Assembly: GCA_003222675.1 (NCBI GenBank)
Contig: QHWT01000046.1
Span: 115,987-179,986, forward strand
Origin: Acidobacteriota bacterium
Lineage (GTDB): Bacteria; Acidobacteriota; Vicinamibacteria; Vicinamibacterales; 2-12-FULL-66-21
Length of the DNA: 64,000 bases
Direction: 5' to 3'
Each line of letters begins with the position of its first letter. Positions within the stretch are counted from its first letter, which is position 1. Made by a program: the position numbers and the translations under genes. This document shows positions 33,200 to 40,271 of the stretch, piece by piece. Below the pieces are notes generated by a model. That model made no database searches, had not been told where the DNA came from, and was given only the letters and a program-made list of their open reading frames with translations.

Positions 33200-33806
33200 C
33201 GCTGAGAAGCGCGCGCTGCTGGAAATCGCCCGCGCCGCGGTGATCGCGCAGGTTACCGGACGGCTGGCGTCAGACCACGGTCGCTCCCAGGACTGGGGTC
33301 AGACCCCCGCCGTCCGGTTACCCACAGGTGGGCAACGTGACGACTGGGGTCAGACCCCGGACGTTCCGTTACACACCGGCGCCAGCGGGGCGTTCGTGAC
33401 GCTCAAGCGCAACGGCGAGCTGCGGGGTTGCCTGGGGACGCTCGAGTGCCGGCGTCCGCTCGAGGAAGAAGTCGCGCGCCTCGCCGCGAGCACCTCCCAC
33501 CAGGACCCGCGCTTCGAACCCGTTCGCAGCTGGGAACTCGCCGACCTTCACTTCGAAGTTTCCGTCCTCGGCCCGCTTGAAGCCATCGATCCCCGCGCAC
33601 TTGACGCCTTCGTCATCGGACGCCACGGTCTCGTCGTCGAGCAGGGCTCGCGGCGTGGGCTGCTGCTGCCGCAGGTCGCAACGGAGTGGAAATGGAACCG
33701 CGAGGAGTTCCTCGCGCATACCTGCCGCAAGGCAGGACTTCCGGGCGACGCATGGCAGCGTGCCGCCAGCGTCTACCGCTTCGATGCCGAGGTCTTCGGA
33801 GACTGA
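33189..33806 (+). CDS. amrA: AmmeMemoRadiSam system protein A (AMMECR1 family)
   Basis: 205-aa AMMECR1-domain protein: FVTLKRNGELRGCLGTLE with the LRGC-type motif, HQDPRFEPVRSWEL, FEVSVLGPLEAI, GRHGLVVEQGSRRGLLLPQV and CRKAGLPGDAW. The ATG at 33189 overlaps the end of the MEMO gene by 11 nt. Residues about 25-60 are atypical: SQDWGQTP and RDDWGQTP come from two copies of a palindromic element inserted in frame. The 3' end overlaps the convergent nfo gene by 34 bp. Confidence 0.9.
   Translation: MFTDAEKRALLEIARAAVIAQVTGRLASDHGRSQDWGQTPAVRLPTGGQRDDWGQTPDVPLHTGASGAFVTLKRNGELRGCLGTLECRRPLEEEVARLAASTSHQDPRFEPVRSWELADLHFEVSVLGPLEAIDPRALDAFVIGRHGLVVEQGSRRGLLLPQVATEWKWNREEFLAHTCRKAGLPGDAWQRAASVYRFDAEVFGD
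33290..33360. repeat. Two palindromic REP-like copies inside the AMMECR1-type gene
   Basis: GACTGGGGTCAGACCCC occurs at about 33291-33308 and 33341-33357; its core GGGGTC-A-GACCCC is a perfect palindrome. Both copies are read as DWGQTP in frame. This sequence resembles REP elements spread by REP-associated tyrosine transposases in other phyla, as I recall. Confidence 0.75.
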
Positions 33807-34678
33807 TCGATCAGAGCGCGCAATGTCGCGAGGTTGATCTTGTCCAGCGGATCGATGTCGCTACGTCGCCGGCTTTCAGGCGTATCGAGCTTGGGCGTCT
33901 CGAGCAGCATCGGCAGCTTTGCAAATCGTTTGTCGTTCAGGATCCGTCGAAACGGCTCGAGGCCAAGACACCCTCTGCCGATGTGCTCGTGACGATCCAC
34001 GCGGCTCGCGCACGGTTTCTTCGAGTCATTCATATGAAACGCCTTCAACCGCGAGAACCCGACGATGCGGCCGAATGCGCTGAAGGTGTCGCGATACCCC
34101 TCCTCCGAGCAGATGTCATAACCTGCCGTCAGCAGATGGCACGTATCGAGGCACACGCCCACGCGCGGGGAGCCACCGAGCCGATCGATGACGGCCGCGA
34201 GATGCTCGAACCGATGTCCCAGGTTCGTCCCCTGGCCGGCGGTGTGTTCGAGCAGGATCATCGTTTCAGCATCGGGTCGCGCCGCGAGGATTTCGGCGAG
34301 CCCATCGGCGATCAGTTGCAGTCCCTGCTGCTCGGTGCCCGACGTGTACGAACCCGGATGCATGATGAGGCCATCGAGGCCGAGCCGGTCGGCGCGATCG
34401 AGCTCGTCGCCTAGCGCCTCGATGGACTTCCGTCGCAGCGCGGGATCGGCGGCGGCAACATTGATCAAATAGCTGTTGTGCGCCACGACCGGGCGCACGC
34501 GCGTTTGACGCACGCGACGGCGGAACAGCGCGACTTCCTCGTCGGGCAGCTCGCGCGCGCGCCACTGTCCCGCGGATTTCGTGAAGATCTGCAGCGCCTC
34601 GCATCCACTCGCTTCGGCGCGATCGACCGCGCGCGGCAGTCCGCCGGCAATCGAAAGGTGCGCGCCGATGCGAGGCAT
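33773..34678 (-). CDS. nfo: Endonuclease IV (AP endonuclease)
   Basis: 301-aa zinc-dependent AP endonuclease of base excision repair. TIM-barrel signatures: PRIGAHLSIAGGLPRAVDRA, ALQIFTKSAGQW, VVAHNSYLINVAA, GLIMHPGSYTSG, ILLEHTAGQGTNLG, VGVCLDTCHLLTAGYD, KAFHMNDSKKPC and DRHEHIGRGCLG. The metal ligands His, Glu and Asp in these motifs are all present. Start at the ATG 34678 with TACATT 9 nt upstream; the longer frame to 34984 is antisense to the next gene and is rejected. Confidence 0.96.
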   Translation of the reverse strand: MPRIGAHLSIAGGLPRAVDRAEASGCEALQIFTKSAGQWRARELPDEEVALFRRRVRQTRVRPVVAHNSYLINVAAADPALRRKSIEALGDELDRADRLGLDGLIMHPGSYTSGTEQQGLQLIADGLAEILAARPDAETMILLEHTAGQGTNLGHRFEHLAAVIDRLGGSPRVGVCLDTCHLLTAGYDICSEEGYRDTFSAFGRIVGFSRLKAFHMNDSKKPCASRVDRHEHIGRGCLGLEPFRRILNDKRFAKLPMLLETPKLDTPESRRRSDIDPLDKINLATLRALIDQSPKTSASKR

Positions 34679-34684
34679 CTGTCG

Positions 34685-34693
34685 TGTAATGTA
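34685..34693. promoter_or_regulatory. Interlocked divergent -10 elements
   Basis: The 21-bp space between nfo (minus) and the secreted-protein gene (plus) holds TAATGT (34687-34692), 7 nt before the plus ATG at 34700, and on the other strand TACATT (34688-34693), 9 nt before the minus ATG at 34678. The two hexamers overlap almost completely. Confidence 0.55.
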
Positions 34694-34699
34694 CCCGCC

Positions 34700-35584
34700 A
34701 TGCGCAAATTGATTCCAGTCGCGCTCCTGGCGCTCGCCTTGAGCGCGTCGCGTGCGGTTCCCGCGGACGCGTGGGGCTTCACGGTGCACAAGTTCATCGC
34801 GGATCGCGCGATCGTGCTGCTGCCGGCGGCAATTCGTCCGTTCTTCGACATGTACCGTACGACCTTCGTCGAGCACGCGATCGATCCCGACACGTATCGC
34901 ACCATGGGATGGATCGACGAGCCTCCCCGTCACTTCCTCGACATGGACGCGTACGGACCGTTCCCGTTCACCGCGGTTCCCCACGACTTCAACCAGGCGG
35001 TCGCCGCACGCGGCGCCGCCTTCGTCAGCAAGAACGGCCTGCTGCCGTGGCGCACGCAGGACATCTCGGATCGCCTGCGCGACGCCTTCAAGCAGACGAC
35101 GCCGTACGCGCGCGACGACATCGCGCTGTTCTCAGCCGTTATCGCGCACTACGTCGGCGACGCGTTCCAGCCGTTTCACGCCGCGGTGAATTACGACGGC
35201 CAGCTCACCGGGCAAAAAGGTATTCACGCGAGATTCGAGACGGAGATGTTCGATCGCTACATGGACAAGCTGCGCATTGCCGCCGAACCGATCCAGCCAA
35301 TCACCAGCGCCCGCGAGTTCACCTTCGCGACGCTGACCGACAGCTTCACGTTCGTCGAGCCCATCCTCGCCGCCGATCGCGCTGCGGTGCAGGGAAAGGA
35401 GGAATACGACGCCGCGTACTTCGACGCAATGCTAGAGAAGACGCGCCCGATTCTCGAGAAGCGGATCTCGCAGGCGATCACCGGGGTCGCATCGGTGATT
35501 ACCGCCGCATGGATCGAAGCCGGGAAGCCGCCCCTGCCGTTGGAGGCGTCACGAACCGTGCGAAAGGTCCAACACGATCGCTGA
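34700..35584 (+). CDS. Secreted S1/P1 nuclease- or phospholipase C-like zinc protein
   Basis: 294 aa with a signal peptide (residues 1-24, LIPVALLALALSASRAVPADA). Mature start AWGFTVHKFIADRAIVLLP is typical of the S1/P1 nuclease / zinc-dependent phospholipase C fold, whose N-terminal Trp and His bind zinc. HYVGDAFQPFHAAVNYDGQ and HARFETEMFDRY supply further His and Asp ligands. It could be a nuclease or a phospholipase. TAATGT 7 nt before the ATG and no ribosome binding site. Confidence 0.82.
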   Translation: MRKLIPVALLALALSASRAVPADAWGFTVHKFIADRAIVLLPAAIRPFFDMYRTTFVEHAIDPDTYRTMGWIDEPPRHFLDMDAYGPFPFTAVPHDFNQAVAARGAAFVSKNGLLPWRTQDISDRLRDAFKQTTPYARDDIALFSAVIAHYVGDAFQPFHAAVNYDGQLTGQKGIHARFETEMFDRYMDKLRIAAEPIQPITSAREFTFATLTDSFTFVEPILAADRAAVQGKEEYDAAYFDAMLEKTRPILEKRISQAITGVASVITAAWIEAGKPPLPLEASRTVRKVQHDR

Positions 35585-35718
35585 CAAACTGGCTCATGGC
35601 TCATGGCCCCATGCTGGCTCACGCACGCGCCGGGTCTGAAGACCCGACCGTGCCGTGAGTGTGTAGGGCGGACCTTTAGGTCCGCCGTTTTGAGCCGACT
35701 TGAGGCGTGAGCCCTGAG
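35585..35718. repeat. Hairpin-rich convergent junction
   Basis: Between a plus gene and convergent mgtC. Imperfect ATGGCTC heptamers at 35590-35625, then the hairpins CGGGTCT-GA-AGACCCG (35631-35646) and GGCGGACCT-TT-AGGTCCGCC (35667-35686), the second followed by GTTTT. The second is a plausible intrinsic terminator for the plus gene. Related hairpins occur at 52127-52170 and in queG. Confidence 0.75.
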
Positions 35719-36168
35719 TCATTCCGCATCGTGCCCGCCATGGCGAACGTCCACACGCCGCTCGAGCGCCCGCTCGATGGGCGCGACGATCAGGAGAACG
35801 GCCAGCGTGATCGCCCCTCCCACGGCGGCAACGTGGTACTGTCCCGCGCCGGCCGCGACACCCAATGCCGCGTTGACCCACACGGTTGCCGCCGTCGTCA
35901 GACCATGCACGCGATTTTCCGTGCGCAGGATTGCGCCCGCGCCGAGAAAGCCGATGCCCGTCACAATCTGCGCCGCGATGCGTGTTGGATCCGACGACGC
36001 TGGCGCCAGCGCGAGCGACAGGATCGTGAAGATGGCCGATCCTATGGCGATCAGGATATTGGTGCGGAACCCCGCGCTCTTCTGCCGGAACTCGCGTTCG
36101 GCCCCGAGCAGCCCGCCGAGCAACGCCGCGAGCACCAATCGTCGGATCAATTCGGCGTCGGTCAACAT
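35719..36168 (-). CDS. mgtC: MgtC/SapB family membrane protein
   Basis: 149 aa from the ATG at 36168, four to five membrane segments. Family motifs: LIRRLVLAALLGGLLGAERE, FRTNILIAIGSAIFTILS, IAAQIVTGIGFLGAGAIL, LTTAATVWVNAALGVAAG. MgtC proteins affect Mg2+ homeostasis and bind the F-type ATPase in some pathogens; here only the short family core is present without a C-terminal ACT-like domain. Confidence 0.92.
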   Translation of the reverse strand: MLTDAELIRRLVLAALLGGLLGAEREFRQKSAGFRTNILIAIGSAIFTILSLALAPASSDPTRIAAQIVTGIGFLGAGAILRTENRVHGLTTAATVWVNAALGVAAGAGQYHVAAVGGAITLAVLLIVAPIERALERRVDVRHGGHDAE

Positions 36169-36242
36169 GGTTGAGTCAGCTGACTGGTACCTGGCTTGCA
36201 CCATACGCGCGCGGAGCGGATTGCGTCATTCAGGAGGCCGTG

Positions 36243-36386
36243 ATGCTCTGGACGATCGTGGTATTGCTGCTGATTCTATGGTTGCTGGGGTTCACCATGC
36301 ACGTCGCGGGCGGACTCGTTCACATCCTGCTCGTGGTCGCGCTGGTCGTCATCGTGCTGCGACTGCTGACCGGGCGCCGCGTCTGA
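36243..36386 (+). CDS. lmo0937-type small membrane protein
   Basis: 47 aa: MLWTIVVLLLILWLLGFTMH, AGGLVHILLVVALVVIVLRL and a basic end GRRV. This is the known short two-helix family of unknown function often induced by stress. AGGAGG lies 7 nt before the ATG, which fixes the start; a longer frame from 36171 is not supported. Confidence 0.85.
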   Translation: MLWTIVVLLLILWLLGFTMHVAGGLVHILLVVALVVIVLRLLTGRRV

Positions 36387-36393
36387 TCCGGCG

Positions 36394-36954
36394 CTACGGC
36401 ATCAGCCAGAACCGCGTGCGGTCGAGTGGCACCTCGATGTCGGGGTGCCACGTCGTCTGCCCGTCGCGCCGCACGCGCAGGTCGTAGCGGCCGGCGGGCA
36501 CCACGAACAGCGCGTAATCAGGACCGGTGGCGAACCGCGCCGCTTCCTGCTGACGCGAGCCGGTCGCGAAGATTGCGACGTCGGGCGTCCCCGGCTCCTG
36601 TGCCCGCACTTCAAGCGCGCCAAATCCGTTCTGCAGGTTGATCACCTCCAGATGCCGGCCGGCCTCGTCGGGATACCCCATCACGAGCAGGCGTTCCACC
36701 CATTTGATTGCCACGACCCGCCCGTCGCGCTCGCGGATCGCCTGCGCGTCGTACGACCCCGGCGCGACGGATGCGTCGAGCGTCGTTCCGGGGCGCGACT
36801 CCGCGACCGGCGATTGGCGCTCCCCCGCCTTGAACACCGTGACGCGCGTATCCGTCGATACTTCTTCAGACCCGCTGAACACGCGAATGTGCAACGACAG
36901 CATCGCCGACGAGGGCGTTGTGAGCGCGAGGGCGACGAGCCACGCGGATCGCAT
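36394..36954 (-). CDS. Exported protein of unknown function
   Basis: 186 aa with a signal peptide (MRSAWLVALALTTPSSA). The rest appears beta-rich with several APGSYD- and PAGRYDLRV-type strands, like carboxypeptidase-regulatory or PEGA-like beta domains. No catalytic motif seen. Convergent with the small membrane protein, 7 bp apart. Confidence 0.7.
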   Translation of the reverse strand: MRSAWLVALALTTPSSAMLSLHIRVFSGSEEVSTDTRVTVFKAGERQSPVAESRPGTTLDASVAPGSYDAQAIRERDGRVVAIKWVERLLVMGYPDEAGRHLEVINLQNGFGALEVRAQEPGTPDVAIFATGSRQQEAARFATGPDYALFVVPAGRYDLRVRRDGQTTWHPDIEVPLDRTRFWLMP

Positions 36955-37035
36955 GCGCGATGTTAGGAATGCGATGGACCGAGTGTCAAGCGCACGGCGG
37001 CTTCCGCGAGACGGGTGTTATCGTTAATTGACGAC

Positions 37036-37719
37036 ATGGACGTGTTCCTGGTGCCGGTGGCGTCCGATCGCTACGAGTTGTATTGCGAAGAGCCCGACGA
37101 GCCGCAGCCGCAGGACGTCGCGCCACCGACCGGAATCGTCCGCCGACTGGTCCACCGGTTTCGCGAACTGCTCGCCGAGGCGGAGCGCGAACGCCGCCAC
37201 GGCGCCAGCACCAGGGGTGACGCGCCGCAGCGCTTTACGGCGCGCGTCCGTGCGCGCATCATGCGGTACGCCGCCGAATCGATCGCCGAGCAGCGGCTGC
37301 TCTGGCAGCTGCGCGGCCGAACGGACGCCGCCCTGCTCTATCCCGACGATCTCACCGATGCCCACGCGCGCGAGATTCTTCGTCGTCAGTTGAACCGCGA
37401 TTTCGAGCGCCATCGGTTCTGGCTCGCCATCGACAGCGTCGGCCTGATCGCCTCCGGCGCGCTGATGCTGCTGCCTGGGCCCAATATCGTGGCGTATTAC
37501 TTTGCGTTCCGCATCGTCGGGCACTTTCTCTCGGTACGCGGCGCGCGACAAGGCATCGTGGCGGTGAAATGGACGACCGAGGCGAGTACGCCGCTCTCCG
37601 CACTGCGCGGGATGGTCGGCGTGCCCCCGGACGTGCGGGCGGACCGCGTGCACGAAGTCGCGACAACGCTGCGTCTCGAACACCTCGCGGCCTTCTTTCA
37701 GCGAACGGCCATTCCCTGA
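37036..37719 (+). CDS. Membrane protein resembling mitochondrial K+-H+ exchange-related family
   Basis: 227 aa. N-terminal MDVFLVPVASDRYELYCEE, a helical middle, then a hydrophobic hairpin FWLAIDSVGLIASGALMLLPGPNIVAYYFAFRIVG (key residues LPGPN, YYFAFR) and SVRGARQG. The LPGPN-x-YY-x-x-R pattern recalls the eukaryotic Mit_KHE1 family and its rare bacterial relatives. The match is by eye only. Start at ATG 37036 rather than 37015 because the conserved N-terminus begins there; TTAATT lies 6 nt upstream. Confidence 0.6.
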   Translation: MDVFLVPVASDRYELYCEEPDEPQPQDVAPPTGIVRRLVHRFRELLAEAERERRHGASTRGDAPQRFTARVRARIMRYAAESIAEQRLLWQLRGRTDAALLYPDDLTDAHAREILRRQLNRDFERHRFWLAIDSVGLIASGALMLLPGPNIVAYYFAFRIVGHFLSVRGARQGIVAVKWTTEASTPLSALRGMVGVPPDVRADRVHEVATTLRLEHLAAFFQRTAIP

Positions 37720-37727
37720 CCGTTCCG

Positions 37728-37755
37728 GGTTGACGGTTGACGGTTGACGGTTGTC
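37728..37755. repeat. Heptamer array GGTTGAC x4
   Basis: GGTTGAC three times then GGTTGTC, 9 bp after the preceding stop. The remaining stretch up to lpxD holds only the -10 element described next. Confidence 0.85.
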
Positions 37756-37845
37756 GGGCGGGACCCGAGATAGCTGCTTCTCCGTGGGCCTCGCGCGGGC
37801 CGCAGGTGCTCTCGTGCGGTCGGGCGGCGACACGCCTGCCTTCTG

Positions 37846-37851
37846 TATACT
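37846..37851 (+). promoter_or_regulatory. TATACT -10 element of lpxD
   Basis: TATACT lies 7 nt before the TTG start of lpxD, with no ribosome binding site between them, implying a leaderless transcript. No -35 box is evident. Confidence 0.55.
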
Positions 37852-37858
37852 GATTTCA

Positions 37859-38887
37859 TTGAAGCTCCGAGATTTGGCAGAGCGCCTCGAGTGCCGGCTG
37901 GAAGGCGACAGCGAGATCGACGTCCGTCGGGTCAGCGGGCTTGATACTGCCGAACCAGGCGACCTCACCTTCTTTGCGAACCCGAAGTACGCGGCGGACC
38001 TGCACACGACGCGGGCATCGGCGGTGATTCTGTCAGACAAGGCCGATGCCGCGCCGTGCGCAATGCTTCGCTGCGCGAATCCATATCTGACCTTCGCGCG
38101 CGCGGTGGAGATCTTCGCGCCGGCGAACGCCGTTCGCGCGGGTGTGCACCGCCTCGCGGACGTCTCCGCTTCGGCCTCCATCGCGTCGGATGCCTCGATC
38201 GCCGCGTTCGTCAGCATTGGCGCCGATGTGCGCGTCGGCGCGCGGACGATCGTCCACCCCCACGTCACAATCGGTCCCGGCGCGCGCATCGGAGACGATT
38301 GCGTCATACACGCGCGTGTGTCGATCCGCGAGCGCGTGACGATGGGCGATCGCGTGGTCGTGCAGGACGGTGCCGTCCTTGGCAGCGACGGGTTCGGTTT
38401 CGCGCGACGCGACGATGGCACGCATCACAAGATTCCCCAGGTCGGCGGCCTCGTGATCGAGGACGACGTGGAGATCGGCGCGAACACGACGATCGATCGA
38501 CCCGCCGTCGGCGAGACGCGGATTGGCGCCGGCACGAAAATCGACAACCTCGTCCAGATCGCGCACGGCGTCAAAATCGGCCGCGATGTGCTGCTCGCCG
38601 CGCAAGTGGGGATTGCAGGCAGCACGACCATCGAAGATCGCGTGACGCTGTCCGGACAAGTCGGCGTGGCAGGTCACCTGACGGTGGGCAAGGGAGTCGT
38701 CGCGACCGCGCAGAGCGGCATTCCCAATTCCGTTGATGCCGGTGCCTTCATTTCCGGCTATCCCGCCATTGAGAACAAGGACTGGCTCAAGGCCTCGGCG
38801 GTATTTCGTCGTCTTCCCGAATTGCGAAGGACGCTTTCCGAGCTTCAGCGGCGCCTGGAGGCTTTGGAACAGCGGCTCATGCCATAA
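37859..38887 (+). CDS. lpxD: UDP-3-O-acylglucosamine N-acyltransferase
   Basis: 342-aa lipid A biosynthesis enzyme that adds the N-linked acyl chain. N-terminal uridine-binding domain ([31 protein letters not shown]), then left-handed beta-helix hexapeptide repeats at about residues 100-290 and [52 protein letters not shown] with the catalytic His. The C-terminal helix ends the protein. TTG is the best start because the domain begins there and a TATACT box precedes it. Confidence 0.95.
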   Translation: MKLRDLAERLECRLEGDSEIDVRRVSGLDTAEPGDLTFFANPKYAADLHTTRASAVILSDKADAAPCAMLRCANPYLTFARAVEIFAPANAVRAGVHRLADVSASASIASDASIAAFVSIGADVRVGARTIVHPHVTIGPGARIGDDCVIHARVSIRERVTMGDRVVVQDGAVLGSDGFGFARRDDGTHHKIPQVGGLVIEDDVEIGANTTIDRPAVGETRIGAGTKIDNLVQIAHGVKIGRDVLLAAQVGIAGSTTIEDRVTLSGQVGVAGHLTVGKGVVATAQSGIPNSVDAGAFISGYPAIENKDWLKASAVFRRLPELRRTLSELQRRLEALEQRLMP

Positions 38888-38897
38888 TCGATCCCAC

Positions 38898-40271
38898 ATG
38901 TCTTACCAGGTTCGTCTGAGGCGCCTCGCCGCTGCCATGGTGGTTGCGGCGGCGGTCGGCGCTGTGCCATTCGTCCATGCGGCCGCTCGTCCTCCGAAGC
39001 TCGATTACACGATGACGACGCTACCGAACGGGTTGAATGTGGTTTTCCTGGAAGATCATTCCACGCCGATCGTGCACCTCCAGATCTGGTATCACGTGGG
39101 ATCGAAAAACGAGAAGGCCGGGCGCACCGGTTTTGCGCACCTCTTCGAGCACATGATGTTCAAGTGATCGAAAAACGTCGAGCCCGAGGGACATCCGTCT
39201 TATATCTCCAGCGTCGGCGGGCAGAGTAACGCCTACACCACGGAAGACGCGACGGTCTTCTGGGAAACGGTTCCGTCGCAGTACTTACCGCTGGTGCTCT
39301 GGCTCGAAGCGGACCGGATGGCATCGCTTCGCATAGAAGAGAAGACCTTCAAAACCGAGCGCGAGGTCGTCAAGGAAGAGCGGCGCATGCGCGTCGAGAA
39401 TCAGCCGTACGGCCGGCTGCAGGAGATCATTGCCGACAAGGCCTTCACGGTGCACCCCTACAAGCACCCGGTAATCGGCAGCATGCAGGATCTCGAGTCG
39501 GCGTCAATCGACGATGTCCGCGACTTCTTCCGGACCTACTACGTGCCGAACAACGCGACGGCGGTGCTGGTCGGGGACTTCGACAGCAAGGAAGCGCTCG
39601 CGCTCGTCTCGCAGTATCTCGGCCGCGTGCCGAAATCCGACAAACCGGTGCCGCGCGACATCCCGAAGGAGCCGCCGCAGACGAAAGAGCGGCGCCTGAC
39701 GCTCGAGGAGAGCTGGCCGCTGCCCGCGGTCGTCGTCGCCTACCACATCACGTACGATGGCAATCCGGACTCATATCCACTGCACATCGCCTCGAAGATC
39801 CTGTCGGACGGACAGAGCTCGCGCATCTATCGCAAGCTCGTTTACGAGAAGGGCATCGCGCTCGCCGCGTTCGGCGGCGGCAACATCATCGAGGATCCGA
39901 ACCTGTTCTTCGCGGTCGCGATCGTACAGCCGGGACACACCCCCGAAGAGGCCACGAACGCGCTGATCACCGAGCTCGATCGCCTCCGAGGCGAACCGGT
40001 CAGCGCCGCGGAATTGCAGCAGGCCAAGAACCAGTTTGCGCGCGACTACATCCTCGGACGCGAGTCGGACCAGAACAAGGCGGAGGTGCTCGGCCACGCG
40101 GCCGTGATCCACAACGACATGAAGACGGCGGACGGCGAATTCGATATCTTCCAGAATCTCACGCAGGCCGATGTGCAGCGCGTCGCGCGGACGTATTTCA
40201 CGCCCGAGAACCGGCTCGTGCTCACGATCTTGCCGAAGGCGAACGGCCCGGCGCCCGAGGGATCACGATGA
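38898..40271 (+). pseudogene. M16 zinc protease interrupted by an in-frame TGA
   Basis: Signal peptide (residues 1-29) and the M16 N-terminal domain with the inverted zinc motif GFAHLFEHMMFK (His81, Glu84, His85). Codon 90 (39165-39167) is TGA where the family has GGA for Gly in MMFKGSKN. The same frame then continues without break: SKNVEPEGHPSYISSVGGQSN, NAYTTEDATVFWE, EREVVKEERRMRVEN with the third zinc ligand, and the second M16 domain. A single G-to-T change explains it. Either the gene is newly inactivated, the stop is read through, or the base is a sequencing error. It is coupled to the second M16 gene (ATGA). Confidence 0.88.

Noticed and set aside
34679-34984. N-terminal extension of endonuclease IV
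   Set aside because: It would be antisense to the secreted zinc protein, and the enzyme fold begins at MPRIGAHLS.
39165-39167. TGA as a selenocysteine codon
   Set aside because: The family has Gly, not Cys, at this position, no SECIS-like hairpin is evident directly downstream, and no selenocysteine genes are in the window.
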